Part shown: piece by piece, positions 33,234-43,000 of the stretch | Numbering within the stretch: the stretch's first letter is position 1 | Layout: the number at the start of each line of letters is the position of its first letter | Origin: Butyrivibrio sp. | GTDB taxonomy: Bacteria > Bacillota > Clostridia > Lachnospirales > Lachnospiraceae | Direction of reading: 5' to 3' | DNA: 64,000 bases | Assembly (NCBI GenBank): GCA_016297265.1 | Contig: JAEDHB010000003.1 | Span: 17,033-81,032, forward strand | Notes under the pieces: model-generated | What the model saw: only the letters and a program-made list of their open reading frames with translations | What the model was told of the DNA's origin: nothing | The model's database searches: none | Program-made: the position numbers and the translations under genes

Positions 33234-33679
33234 TGAAAGTTATTTTGCTTGAAGATGTGAAATCATTGGGGAAAAAAGGACAGACCGTTGAAGTAAGTGA
33301 CGGATATGCCAGAAATTTTATTCTTCCCAAAAAACTGGGAGTTGAAGCCAATGCAGTTAATGAAAATAATTTGAAACTGCAGAAGGCGCATGAGGAAAAG
33401 GTGGCAAAGGAAAAACTTGAAGAGGCAAAGGCTTTAGCTGCAAAAATTGCAGAAATGTCCGTAGAAGTAAGTATCAAAAGCGGAAAAGACGGAAGAACCT
33501 TCGGCTCAATCTCGTCAAAGGAAATAGCTACAGCCTTTAAGGCGCAGCATGGAATAGAGATAGATAAGAAGAAAATTGTGATTGACGAGCCAATCAAAAT
33601 GGCAGGTGTGTCAATTGTATCAATTAAACTGCACAGGGATGTAACAGCTAAATTAACAGTAAAAGTTAAAGAAGCATAG
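33233..33679 (+). CDS. rplI: 50S ribosomal protein L9
   Basis: A 148-residue L9. The N-terminal RNA-binding domain reads MKVILLEDVKSLGKKGQ and GYARNFILPKK, then a long connecting helix and a C-terminal domain with GKDGRTFGSISSKEIA. It begins inside the stop codon of gdpP (TAATG), with AAGGAGGG upstream, and is 17 bases before dnaB. Confidence 0.98.
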   Translation: MKVILLEDVKSLGKKGQTVEVSDGYARNFILPKKLGVEANAVNENNLKLQKAHEEKVAKEKLEEAKALAAKIAEMSVEVSIKSGKDGRTFGSISSKEIATAFKAQHGIEIDKKKIVIDEPIKMAGVSIVSIKLHRDVTAKLTVKVKEA

Positions 33680-33696
33680 TTGGAAAGGCACTAGCA

Positions 33697-35055
33697 ATGG
33701 ATGGAGAAATTAAGCAGTCAATGCCGCACAGCCCTGAAGCGGAGATGGCGGTAATCGGCTCTATGCTTATGGACGCCGAGGCTGTATCGACAGCACTTGA
33801 AATACTTCATAAAGATGATTTTTATAATGTAAAATATGCAGCATTGTTTGAAGCAATGTCTCAGCTCAATGCGGAGGGCAAGGCCTGTGATTTGATTTTG
33901 GTTCAGGATAAATTGAGGCAGAATCAGGTACCGGAAGAAGTATCAAGCATTGAATTTATACGAGGAATAATAGACTTAATGCCAACCTCTGCGCTGGTTG
34001 CAGAGTATGCCAAAACAGTCAAAAATCAGTCAGATTTGAGAAAGCTTCTTAAGGCAGCAAGAAACATTGAAAAAATGTGTACTGATGCGAGCCGGGAAAC
34101 TGAGAGCGTTCTTTCTGAATCAGAGAAAATGATTAATGATATTACCCAGAGCGCGGGAAATGCGGATTTTACGCCTATTGGGGATATCACTCTCGAAGCA
34201 ATTAGCCGAATAGAGGCGGCTGCAAAAGCAGGGGGCAAAATAACGGGTATTCCTACGGGATTTACCGATTTGGATTACAGACTTGCAGGTCTGCAGAATT
34301 CGGATTTGATATTGATTGCCGCTCGTCCGGCAATGGGTAAAACAGCATTTGTACTCAATATTGCACAGTATGCTTCAATAAAGCATGACTATACCACAGT
34401 TATTTTCAACCTGGAAATGTCAGCAGTGCAACAGGTGAATCGTATTCTTGCACTGGAATCGAAGGTCAACGCTTCAAATATAAGAACCGGTAACTTAAGC
34501 CCTGCGGACTGGCGTAATTTGTCGGAAGGGGCAGCAAGAGTGGGCTCATCCCATCTGATTATTGAGGATAATCCGGATGTAACTGTTGAAAAGCTGCGCA
34601 ATAAATGCCGCAAGCTGAAAAGGGAGCAGAATCTGGGACTTATAATAATCGACTATATTCAGTTGATGAGCAGCGGTAAAAAGAATGAGTCAAGACAGAA
34701 CGAGGTTGCGGAAATATCCCGTTCACTTAAAAAGCTTGCCAGGGAATTGAATGTCCCTGTTATTGCACTTTCGCAGTTGAGCCGAAAAGTTGAAGAAAGA
34801 GATAATAAGAGACCAATGCTTTCTGATCTGCGTGAATCGGGAGCCATTGAACAGGATGCCGATGTTGTAATGTTTTTATACAGGGATGATTATTACAATA
34901 AGGACAAGTCCGATGAAAAAGACATTGCCGAGGTAATAATAGCAAAGCAAAGAGCCGGTTCCATAGGTACCGTAAAACTTGCATGGATTCCTGAGTTGAC
35001 AAAATTTGCAAATTTGCAGCACGGACACAAGGATAATGACAGGATGGAAGAATAG
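33697..35055 (+). CDS. dnaB: Replicative DNA helicase DnaB
   Basis: A 452-residue hexameric helicase of the replication fork. N-terminal primase-interacting domain (PHSPEAEMAVIGSML), then a RecA-type core: Walker A ARPAMGKTAF near residue 210, Walker B LIIIDYIQLM, the glutamine-rich ALSQLSRKVEER and LRESGAIEQDADVV. AAGGCACTAGCA lies before the ATG, so the ribosome site is weak, consistent with coupling to rplI. Called dnaC in Bacillus nomenclature. A terminator follows at 35061. Confidence 0.97.
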   Translation: MDGEIKQSMPHSPEAEMAVIGSMLMDAEAVSTALEILHKDDFYNVKYAALFEAMSQLNAEGKACDLILVQDKLRQNQVPEEVSSIEFIRGIIDLMPTSALVAEYAKTVKNQSDLRKLLKAARNIEKMCTDASRETESVLSESEKMINDITQSAGNADFTPIGDITLEAISRIEAAAKAGGKITGIPTGFTDLDYRLAGLQNSDLILIAARPAMGKTAFVLNIAQYASIKHDYTTVIFNLEMSAVQQVNRILALESKVNASNIRTGNLSPADWRNLSEGAARVGSSHLIIEDNPDVTVEKLRNKCRKLKREQNLGLIIIDYIQLMSSGKKNESRQNEVAEISRSLKKLARELNVPVIALSQLSRKVEERDNKRPMLSDLRESGAIEQDADVVMFLYRDDYYNKDKSDEKDIAEVIIAKQRAGSIGTVKLAWIPELTKFANLQHGHKDNDRMEE

Positions 35056-35060
35056 AAAGA

Positions 35061-35093
35061 TGCAGCAATTCTTAGGGGTTGCTGTATTTTTTT
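35061..35093 (+). terminator. Terminator of gdpP-rplI-dnaB
   Basis: TGCAGCAA and TTGCTGTA form an 8-bp stem with one G-T pair, followed by TTTTTTT. Confidence 0.8.
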
Positions 35094-35179
35094 GTCATAA
35101 TAAGACGAACGAAAATCAATCACAGAGGTATTGCATCCAAGTATAATATTATCAAGAAATATTATGACTGGAGGCAAAG

Positions 35180-35740
35180 ATGGAGGACAAGCGATACATA
35201 ATTTCAGAAACTGCCGGTATCACAGGGCTGGAACCACATGTTCTGCGATACTGGGAAGAAGAACTTGCGTTGAAAATACCGCGAAACGAGCTGGGACATA
35301 GATATTACACAAAGGAATTGATTGATTTATTTTGCTATATTAAGGAGCTTAAGGAAAAAGGTTATCAGCTGAAAGCAATCCGCTCCGAATTGACGAAAAG
35401 CACGGAGCTGTCTGCAGTTCAGTCACCGGTTGCGGAGATTAACAATCGTGCAGCGGACGACAGAATGGAAAAATTTCTTGCAATAATCGGAAATGTCGTC
35501 ACACAGTCACTGAAGGCCAACAACAGCGCTCTTAAGGAAGATATATCCAATGAGGTGAGCGACAGAGTGATAAAGCAGGTGGATTATCTTTTCAGAGTAA
35601 ATGAAGAAGCGGAAGAGGAAAGATATAAAAGATTCGATGAAACCATTAGAAATTACCAGAAAAGTGCAAAAGAAGTTGCCGCCGGCAGTGATAATAAAGG
35701 AAAAAGGAAAAAAAATAAATCCTCATACCGTAAGATATGA
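35180..35740 (+). CDS. MerR-family transcriptional regulator
   Basis: A 186-residue protein. The N-terminal winged helix reads YIISETAGITGLEPHVLRYWE and GHRYYTKELIDLFCYIKELKEKGY, the MerR DNA-binding core with HxLRYWE. The C-terminal 110 residues are charged and helical with a Lys-rich tail, not a metal-binding domain. GGAGGCAAAG lies before the ATG. The last codons lie inside the terminator hairpin shared with the ferredoxin gene. Ligand and target are unknown. Confidence 0.88.
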   Translation: MEDKRYIISETAGITGLEPHVLRYWEEELALKIPRNELGHRYYTKELIDLFCYIKELKEKGYQLKAIRSELTKSTELSAVQSPVAEINNRAADDRMEKFLAIIGNVVTQSLKANNSALKEDISNEVSDRVIKQVDYLFRVNEEAEEERYKRFDETIRNYQKSAKEVAAGSDNKGKRKKNKSSYRKI

Positions 35741-35746
35741 GGATTC
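35703..35746. terminator. Shared terminator for MerR gene and ferredoxin
   Basis: AATCCTCATA and TATGAGGATT form a 10-bp perfect stem around CCGTAAGA. On the minus strand ATTTATTTTTTTT follows, making it a good ferredoxin terminator. The plus strand has no T tract. It overlaps the end of the MerR coding region. Confidence 0.75.
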
Positions 35747-35758
35747 GTAATAATTGCA

Positions 35759-35929
35759 TTATTCAGCAGAAATAGCGCCAACAGGACATGTTGACTCACA
35801 TGCTCCGCATGAAAGACATGTATCTTTATCAATTTCGAACTGTGAATCTCCCTGTGAGATAGCTCCAACCGGACATCCGCCTGCGCATGTTCCGCAGCTG
35901 ATGCATGCATCTGAAATTACATATGCCAT
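35759..35929 (-). CDS. 2[4Fe-4S] ferredoxin
   Basis: A 56-residue ferredoxin with two CxxCxxCxxxCP motifs (CISCGTCAGGCPVGA and CLSCGACESTCPVGA), each binding a 4Fe-4S cluster. It is the classic clostridial-type electron carrier. The start was set at ATG 35929, eight bases after AGGAGG, giving the typical MAYVISDACI start. It is divergent from the DUF1858 gene. Confidence 0.97.
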   Translation of the reverse strand: MAYVISDACISCGTCAGGCPVGAISQGDSQFEIDKDTCLSCGACESTCPVGAISAE

Positions 35930-36041
35930 GATATTTACCTCCTGATTGTATATATGAGTATTATATAATAGAAATTGCAATAAAACAAGTTAATTATTGC
36001 AAGAAAAATACTGTCAAAAGTTGAATATGTATATTTTTTGG

Positions 36042-36047
36042 TATATA
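36042..36047 (+). promoter_or_regulatory. Extended -10 promoter of the DUF1858 gene
   Basis: TGGTATAAT with the TATAAT box at 36042-36047; TTGAAT lies at 36021-36026, a short 15-base spacing. Leader about 47 bases. Confidence 0.6.
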
Positions 36048-36100
36048 ATCAATAATACATCAAAGGATGTTAATAATATGCGTAAGCAGGAGGAATAAAA

Positions 36101-36313
36101 ATGACACAGATAACGAAAGATATGATTATACACGACATCATTCAGGTTGACCCTAATATTGTTCCGGTACTTATGGCTTCAGGAATGCATTGTGTGGGTT
36201 GTCCGTCAGCACAGGCAGAGAGCCTTGAAGATGCAGCACTGGTGCACGGAATTAATCCGGATGAATTAGTTGACAGAATCAACGCCTTTCTTTCAGTGGA
36301 CAAGAAGGATTGA
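36101..36313 (+). CDS. DUF1858 domain small protein
   Basis: A 70-residue soluble protein of the DUF1858 family. The ITKDMIIHDIIQVDP start and GMHCVGCPSAQAESLEDAA core with a C-x2-C pair are the family signature. Such proteins occur alone or fused to redox or iron-sulfur proteins, and their role is not settled. AGGAGGA lies before the ATG. It is 39 bases before the flippase gene, so they may be co-transcribed. The neighbouring ferredoxin suggests a redox connection. Confidence 0.88.
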   Translation: MTQITKDMIIHDIIQVDPNIVPVLMASGMHCVGCPSAQAESLEDAALVHGINPDELVDRINAFLSVDKKD

Positions 36314-36352
36314 TAATTAACCAAGGTTAAGAGATTTAAGGACTTTTCAAAT

Positions 36353-37618
36353 ATGTTATATAATTTATTTATTGGAAAAAACATTGAAAAATCCAAAAAT
36401 GTATTATTTTGGACAGTTGCTTCAGGGATTGTATATTCTTTACAATCCCTTGTCTTTTTGGCTGTAATTCAACAGGTATTGAAGGATGAGACCGCAGGAA
36501 TCTATTCCGCGGGCTTTGTTGTTGCATCACAGATTTTTACCATTGCAAAATATTGCGTGCGCAATTACCAGGTATCGGATGTAAAGGAAAAATATTCCTT
36601 TGATGATTATTTTTCAACCAGAATTCTTACCTGTGGAATTGCACTTATAGTATCCGTCGCCTGGGTTGTAATTGCAGGCTTCAATTTACAGACGGTGATA
36701 GTAACGCTTGGTCTTTGTGTATACAAGGTTGCAGATGCTCTTTCTGATTTGTTTGAGGGATTGTATCAGCAGAAATTCAGATTTGATATTAGTGGAAAAA
36801 GTCAGTGCATCAAGGACGTGCTCATGATTATTCAGTATGTCGTGATGATTATTGTCACACGCAATCTCGTGCTGTCGACGGTTGTGCTGGCAGTATTTTC
36901 CGTATTGTTGGTTGTGATTGTGGATATTCCGTTGTCCAGAAAATTTGTCAGGTGGAAATTCGGAATCAATGCAGGAAATGTGGGATGTATTCTTGCGGCA
37001 TGCTTTGCTCTGTTTGTGGGTTCTTTTGCACATCAGTACATTCAGCAGGCCCCAAGGTATGCGATTATGGGCCTTCCCGATACAGTGGGGGTACCGATGC
37101 TGGCAAAATTTAACGAGCTGTTTATGCCTACCTATATGCTGTATCTTTTTGCGGGATTTACATTGAAAATATGGCTTACAAAACTTGCCGTATATCACAA
37201 TGAGGGAAATCGGAAAGGCTTTGTATCCATTCTGCATAAGCAGTCGTTGATTATTGTTATCCTGACGATACTGTCCTCGGTCGGAATGTACCTGTTAGGA
37301 GGATGGATGCTGACATTGATATACGGAACCGATCTCAACGGTTTTCAGTGGTTTCACGTGATAATAATGATTGCGGGAGCATTTTCGGCATGGTACGAAT
37401 TGTTTGAAAGTGTTCTTATAATCTACCGGAAACAGACCTTTGGCATATGCGCAAGCATAGCGTCCTGCGGACTTGCCGCAATTGTTTTGCCGTTTTTTGT
37501 AAGACATGGCGGATTGATGGGCGCAGCAGTCGGGTATCTGGTGATAAATGCGGTTCGTGCGGCGATATATTTTGTTATGGCGATTATATTTATGAAAAAA
37601 GAAAAGAAAGAATGTTAA
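36353..37618 (+). CDS. Polysaccharide flippase-like protein (MATE/PST superfamily)
   Basis: A 421-residue protein with about twelve hydrophobic segments. The start pattern (KSKNVLFWTVASGIVYSLQS) and a loop containing YQQKFRFDISGK resemble the Wzx/PST transporters that flip lipid-linked sugars across the membrane. No glycosyltransferase genes are adjacent, so the substrate is unknown. The ATG at 36353 has no strong ribosome site (AAGGACTTTTCAAAT), which suggests low expression or coupling. A hairpin shared with the convergent gene follows. Confidence 0.75.
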   Translation: MLYNLFIGKNIEKSKNVLFWTVASGIVYSLQSLVFLAVIQQVLKDETAGIYSAGFVVASQIFTIAKYCVRNYQVSDVKEKYSFDDYFSTRILTCGIALIVSVAWVVIAGFNLQTVIVTLGLCVYKVADALSDLFEGLYQQKFRFDISGKSQCIKDVLMIIQYVVMIIVTRNLVLSTVVLAVFSVLLVVIVDIPLSRKFVRWKFGINAGNVGCILAACFALFVGSFAHQYIQQAPRYAIMGLPDTVGVPMLAKFNELFMPTYMLYLFAGFTLKIWLTKLAVYHNEGNRKGFVSILHKQSLIIVILTILSSVGMYLLGGWMLTLIYGTDLNGFQWFHVIIMIAGAFSAWYELFESVLIIYRKQTFGICASIASCGLAAIVLPFFVRHGGLMGAAVGYLVINAVRAAIYFVMAIIFMKKEKKEC

Positions 37619-37619
37619 A

Positions 37620-37668
37620 AAACCATCATTTCCCTGATTGTATCTGCGGGAGATGATGGTCTTTTATC
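37620..37668. terminator. Terminator between flippase and zinc-ribbon gene
   Basis: ACCATCATTTCCC and GGGAGATGATGGT pair with a mismatched centre around a 13-base loop, then CTTTTATCG. It serves the plus strand and perhaps the minus strand. Confidence 0.65.
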
Positions 37669-37669
37669 G

Positions 37670-38068
37670 TTATTTTAGTATTTTGATTGAACCTAATAAC
37701 GGAACTTCTTTCTCGGATTCTTCACAAGCTGAAATAAGTCCGAGAATCCAGCATACAAATATGAATACTGCCCAAGCCCAACCTACAAAAGGAATACCTC
37801 CAAGCATTCCGAACAGGTTGAGAACCAGTGCCTGATTGAGGTGGAATTTTGCACCCTCCTTATCGCCGGTGCAATATGCAATAATCCAGCCTATCCAGGT
37901 AATATAGGCAATAATACCGGTGTTTTTGGTACTCATACTTGAACCGGTGCTGCTTGTCTGCTGTGAAGGCTGGTTGCTCACATTGTTAGTGTTATTGGTT
38001 GCAGCTCCGCATTCAGGACAAAATGAAGCATTGTCTGCTATGTTGGCTCCGCATTTACTACAATACAT
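37670..38068 (-). CDS. Zinc-ribbon plus DUF4870-like membrane protein
   Basis: A 132-residue protein. The N-terminus is a zinc ribbon with two C-x2-C pairs (MYCSKCGANI, FCPECGAAT). A Ser/Thr/Asn/Gln linker follows, then a three-helix module (about 50-120) containing FHLNQALVLNL, which is the DUF4870/TM2-like conserved block. AAGGAG precedes the ATG. The function is unknown; such proteins are common in Clostridia. Confidence 0.85.
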   Translation of the reverse strand: MYCSKCGANIADNASFCPECGAATNNTNNVSNQPSQQTSSTGSSMSTKNTGIIAYITWIGWIIAYCTGDKEGAKFHLNQALVLNLFGMLGGIPFVGWAWAVFIFVCWILGLISACEESEKEVPLLGSIKILK

Positions 38069-38150
38069 AATTATTCACTCCTTATCATATTTATAGTGCT
38101 ATTTTAGCATACTCCTTTATAAAAAATCCTTAAATTATTATTAAATAAAG

Positions 38151-38188
38151 ATAAACCGATTACAATCGCGATAATGTAACCGGTTTAT
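38151..38188 (-). terminator. Terminator of the membrane-anchored protein gene
   Basis: On the minus strand AATAAACCGGTTACATTATCGC pairs, imperfectly, with ATCGGTTTAT; a short T-rich run follows. Confidence 0.5.
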
Positions 38189-38190
38189 TG

Positions 38191-38733
38191 TTATTTCTTT
38201 TTACCGAGTGATGTCTTCTGACCTGATTCAATCTCTTTAGCCTTCTGCTGTGCACGGGCCTGTGATTTGTTCGCCTTGGCAACAAGTTTGGCACGGAACC
38301 CCTTTGGTGCTGCAACAGGGACAGCTTTTCCTCTGATGCTTATGATTTCGGTAATGTAGATTCCGCTTACTTTTGCTTTGACTTCCGTCTTGATTGGAAG
38401 TGAATCAAAAATCTTGACATCTGAGATAAGTGTGAAAATCTTTGGCCCAACCTTTGCTTTGACCAGAGGCATTTTAGCACCACGCATATATTTCGGAACC
38501 TGGTCCAAGACGGCCTTAGGAAGGTTGGAGTCTTTCATTTTCATTCTCTTTTTGTCGATTATCAATAAGGATAATACCTGTGATGCTGCTTCAATGCTTG
38601 ACTGTGATGCCGCCTGTTTTTTCTGCATTTTTCTTCCCAGAATAATTAGGACGGCAAATAAAACAATGATTACACCAAGGATGATCAGAATTACTTTGAC
38701 TGCAATTGGCATAGATGCCGCTAAAATTGGCAT
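38191..38733 (-). CDS. Membrane-anchored protein of unknown function
   Basis: A 180-residue protein I do not recognise. One long hydrophobic segment (about 8-33) is followed by a basic region, then a central soluble domain (about 50-140) with DSLPIKTEVKAKVSGIY, and a Lys/Ala/Gln-rich basic tail. The start at 38733 follows AGGAGGA; the frame is open 20 codons upstream without a ribosome site. No partner gene is adjacent. A strongly basic tail suggests contact with nucleic acid or phospholipid, an inference. Confidence 0.65.
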   Translation of the reverse strand: MPILAASMPIAVKVILIILGVIIVLFAVLIILGRKMQKKQAASQSSIEAASQVLSLLIIDKKRMKMKDSNLPKAVLDQVPKYMRGAKMPLVKAKVGPKIFTLISDVKIFDSLPIKTEVKAKVSGIYITEIISIRGKAVPVAAPKGFRAKLVAKANKSQARAQQKAKEIESGQKTSLGKKK

Positions 38734-38849
38734 AGGTTTTCCTCCTAAATGAATAATACTAAAATATTGTATCATTTTTTTATTAAATTGCAAATATTAA
38801 ATTTCTAAGGTATAATTATTCATAAGTGTAAAATATAGGAGAGTTAGTT

Positions 38850-39584
38850 ATGATACGACTTGTTATAATAGTGATTTTCTTGGTTGTATTTTTTCTGTTC
38901 AGTATTCCGATGTTCGGAATTGAGTGGATTATTGGGAAAATAAATAAACGCGCCAAGGACATCAGCTCGCTCAGGATTGTGCAATGGGCATTTAAGGTGA
39001 TTCTATTTTTGTCCGGAGTAAGAACCAAGGTTATCGGTCTGGAGAATATTCCGAAGGATGAACCGGTGCTTTTTGTGGGCAATCATAAGAGTAATTTTGA
39101 TATTATAATATCCTATGCGAAAATGCCCAACCTTACAGGCTTTGTTGCTAAGAAGGAGATAGAGAAGATACCACTCCTCAGAACATGGATGAGATATCTC
39201 TATTGTCTGTTTTTGGACAGAAAAGATATCAAAGAGGGTCTTAAGACCATTCTCGAGGGAATCGACCAGATTAAACATGGAATATCGATGGTTATTTTTC
39301 CCGAGGGCTCAAGAAATTCTTTTGAGGACGGAATGCGTCCGTTCAAGGAAGGAAGCCTTAAACTTGCTGAAAAATCAGGCTGCAAGATTATTCCTATGGT
39401 TCAGAATAACACTCAGGAAATTATGGAAACCCATTCTCCGAGAATCAAAAGAACCAGAACCGTGCTGGAGTTTGGTGAGCCGATTGATTTGAAGGAGTTG
39501 AGCGCGGAAGACAGGAAGTTTGCCGGAGCTTATATTCAGAAAATAATCGAAGCAAAATATATGGAGAACAAAAAGTTGTTGTAG
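38850..39584 (+). CDS. plsC: 1-acyl-sn-glycerol-3-phosphate acyltransferase (PlsC family)
   Basis: A 244-residue membrane enzyme that acylates lysophosphatidate to phosphatidate. An N-terminal hydrophobic segment (1-30) is followed by the acyltransferase motifs NHKSNFD (catalytic histidine and aspartate), FVAKKEI, and FPEGSRN (phosphate binding). IIPMVQNN is the fourth conserved block. AGGAGAG precedes the ATG. It is monocistronic. A family member acting on other lysolipids cannot be excluded. Confidence 0.9.
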   Translation: MIRLVIIVIFLVVFFLFSIPMFGIEWIIGKINKRAKDISSLRIVQWAFKVILFLSGVRTKVIGLENIPKDEPVLFVGNHKSNFDIIISYAKMPNLTGFVAKKEIEKIPLLRTWMRYLYCLFLDRKDIKEGLKTILEGIDQIKHGISMVIFPEGSRNSFEDGMRPFKEGSLKLAEKSGCKIIPMVQNNTQEIMETHSPRIKRTRTVLEFGEPIDLKELSAEDRKFAGAYIQKIIEAKYMENKKLL

Positions 39585-39614
39585 AGGATATGACGACTAT
39601 CGGGAGGTATGCAT

Positions 39615-39651
39615 AATGGGATTTTGGGAAAAGTGCCCAAAATTTGCCATT
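39615..39651. other. Unexplained hairpin between plsC and the ileS promoter
   Basis: AATGGGATTTTGGG pairs with CCCAAAATTTGCCATT around AAAAGTG. No T tract follows, so it is not a standard terminator, and it lies upstream of the ileS promoter at 39678. Confidence 0.45.
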
Positions 39652-39677
39652 ACTGCGGAAACACCGGAATCAATAGG

Positions 39678-39706
39678 TTGACAAAACCAGTCTGAAAAAT
39701 TATAAT
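39678..39706 (+). promoter_or_regulatory. Consensus promoter of ileS
   Basis: TTGACA (39678-39683), a 17-base spacer and TATAAT (39701-39706): a perfect SigA-type promoter. Confidence 0.9.
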
Positions 39707-39712
39707 TTAACC

Positions 39713-39963
39713 GATTAATACTTTGATGGAGACAGTAGTATTTATTTGAACGTCTAAGAGAGCCACAGATGCTGGGATTGTGGTACAAGTAGAATTTATA
39801 TGAATATCACTCCGGAGTTTCTATCTGAAATCGAAAGAGAGTAGGTGATGACGGATTTCTCCCGTTACAGAGAACGCATATGTTGGTATGCCGAAGTGAG
39901 TGTTGAACGCTACGACTGATATTTTCAGGCCTCTGCCAATTGATTTGGGCGGAGGCTTTTCTT
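39713..39963 (+). promoter_or_regulatory. T-box-like leader of ileS (isoleucine)
   Basis: The leader has stem I features: GGAGACAGTAG near 39727, AGAGAGCC near 39758, the specifier region GAATATCACTCC with AUC at 39806-39808, and CCGTTAC near 39862. A terminator GCCTCTGCC/GGCGGAGGC with TTTTC ends it (39929-39960). The canonical AGGGTGGNACCGCG is missing: the nearest candidates are GTTGGTATGCCG (TGGT at 39884-39887) and GAGTGTTGAACGCTACG. The class is clear from stem I, the details are not. Confidence 0.75.
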
Positions 39964-40012
39964 AATGTATGGGACTCCACCGGAATTAAAATATTTTGAA
40001 AGGATTGCAGAA

Positions 40013-43000
40013 ATGTACGAAAAAGTTTCAACGGACCTGAAGCTTGTTGAGAGAGAAAAGCAGGTCGAAAAATTCTGGAAAGACAACAAGATTTTTGAAA
40101 AGAGTATGAAGATTCGTGAAGACTGTCCGTCATATACATTTTATGACGGACCTCCTACAGCGAACGGAATGCCACACATTGGTCACGTGCTTACCCGTGT
40201 AATCAAGGATATGATTCCAAGGTACAGAACAATGAAGGGGTATATGGTTCCTCGTAAAGCCGGCTGGGATACACATGGTCTCCCTGTTGAACTCGAGGTT
40301 GAGAAGATGCTCGGACTTGACGGAAAAGAGCAGATTGAGGAATACGGACTGGAGCCATTCATCGGATTCTGTAAGGAAAGCGTCTGGAAATATAAGGGAA
40401 TGTGGGAGGATTTCTCATCAACTGTTGGTTTCTGGGCTGATATGGACAATCCATATGTGACCTATGACAATGACTTCATCGAGTCAGAGTGGTGGGCACT
40501 CAAAGAAATCTGGAACAGAAACCTCTTATATAAGGGCTTTAAGATTGTACCCTATTGTCCAAGATGTGGAACCCCTCTTTCGTCACATGAGGTAGCACAA
40601 GGCTATAAGAGTGTCAAAGAAAGATCAGCAGTTGTAAGATTCAAGGTTGTGGGCGAGGATGCCTATTTCCTTGCATGGACAACAACTCCTTGGACTCTTC
40701 CATCCAATGTTGCGCTCTGCGTTAACCCGGATGAGACATATTGCAAAGTAAAAGCTGCCGACGGATATACCTATTACATGGCAGAAGCTCTTCTTGACAA
40801 GGTTCTTGGCGGACTTGCAAAAGAAGACGAGAAGGCATATGAAGTTCTGGAGACATACAAAGGAAAAGAACTTGAATATAAAGAATATGAACCTCTTTTT
40901 GCATGTGCGGCAGACGTTGCTGCAAAACAGCACAAAAAAGGACATTTTGTTACCTGCGACAGCTATGTAACAATGTCAGACGGTACAGGTATCGTTCATA
41001 TTGCACCTGCATTTGGTGAGGATGATGCCAAGGTGGGACGCAAATATGACCTCCCATTTGTACAGTTTGTTAACGGCAAGGGTGAAATGACGGAGGAAAC
41101 TCCTTACGCAGGTCTTTTTGTTAAGAAGGCCGACCCTGAGGTGTTAAAAGACCTTGATTCAAAGGGCCAGCTTTTTGATGCACCTAAATTTGAACATGAT
41201 TACCCATTCTGCTGGAGATGCGATACTCCGCTCATCTATTATGCAAGAGAATCATGGTTCATTAAGATGACAGAAGTTAAGGATGATTTAATCCGTAACA
41301 ATAATACAATTAACTGGATTCCTGAAACCATCGGGACAGGACGTTTTGGAGCATGGCTTGAGAATGTTCAGGACTGGGGTATCAGCCGTAACAGATACTG
41401 GGGAACTCCGCTCAATATCTGGCAGTGTGAAGGCTGCGGCAAGATGCATTCCATCGGAAGCATCGCAGAACTGAAGGAGCTTTCCAATAACTGTCCTGAC
41501 GATATCGAGCTGCACCGCCCATTCATTGACGAAGTAACCTTTGATTGCCCTGATTGCGGTAAAACAATGAAGAGAGTACCGGAAGTTATTGACTGCTGGT
41601 TTGATTCAGGTGCTATGCCATTTGCACAGCATCATTATCCATTTGAAAATAAGGAGCTTTTTGAAAAACAGTTCCCGGCTGACTTTATTTCCGAGGCCGT
41701 GGACCAGACAAGAGGCTGGTTCTACTCACTTCTTGCAGAATCAACACTCCTCTTCAACAAGGCACCATTCAAAAACGTTATCGTTCTCGGGCATGTTCAG
41801 GATGAAAACGGACAGAAGATGAGTAAATCCAAGGGTAACGCAGTTGATCCTTTCGACGCTCTTGCAGAGCATGGCGCGGATGCAATAAGATGGTATTTCT
41901 ATTCCAATTCAGCACCATGGCTTCCAAACCGTTTTTATGATGATGCGGTTATCGAAGGACAGCGTAAATTCCTCGGAACAATATGGAACACATACGCATT
42001 CTTTGTACTGTATGCTAATATTGATGAATTTGATGCAACAAAATATGCACTTGAATATGACAAACTTCCGGTAATGGATAAATGGATTCTTTCAAAATTG
42101 AATTCACTTGTCAAATCTGTGGATACATTCCTTAATGATTACAAGATTCCTGAGACAACGAGAGTTCTCGCGGAATTTGTGGATGACTTGAGTAACTGGT
42201 ATGTAAGACGCTCAAGAGAGAGGTTCTGGGCGAAAGGCATGGAGCAGGATAAAATCAATGCGTATATGACATTGTATACCTGCCTTGTAACTCTCAGTAA
42301 AGTTGCTGCACCTATGATTCCGTTTATGACAGAGAGCATATACCAGAATCTTGTGAGAAGTATTGACAGCGGCGCACCGGAGAGTATTCACCTTTGTGAA
42401 TTCCCAACAGCAAAAGAGGAATGGATTGACAAAGAGCTTGAGCAGAATATGGATGAGGTTCTTAAGACAGTTGTTATCGGCCGTGCATGCCGTAACTCAG
42501 CCAACATTAAGAACAGACAGCCAATCGGCAAAATGTATGTCAAAGCACCTTTTGAACTTTCCGAGTATTTCAAGGAAATCATTGAAGATGAGCTTAATGT
42601 CAAAGAAGTTGAATTCACTGATGATGTTAGAGCTTACAGCTCATATTCTTTTAAACCACAGCTTAAGACTGTTGGACCAAAATATGGTAAACTTTTAGGT
42701 CAGATTCGTCAGGCCCTTTCAGATATAGACGGCAATGCGGCAATGGATGAGTTGAATGCTAAGGGAATGCTTACATTCGATTTTGGCGGCGAGAAGTGCG
42801 AGCTTACCAAGGACGACCTTCTCATCGAGATTGCGCAGACAGAAGGCTATGAATCAGGAAGTGACAACGGCGTAACTGTTGTGCTTGACACCAATCTCAC
42901 AGAAGAGCTTATTGAGGAAGGCTTCATAAGAGAAATAATCAGTAAGATTCAGACCATGAGAAAAGAGGCTGGCTTTGAAGTTATGGATAAGATAATTATC

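Noticed and set aside
36686..37237. 183-codon open frame on the minus strand inside the flippase gene
   Set aside because: Shadow of a real membrane protein; rich in His and Cys as expected from the reverse of Val, Ile and Ala codons.
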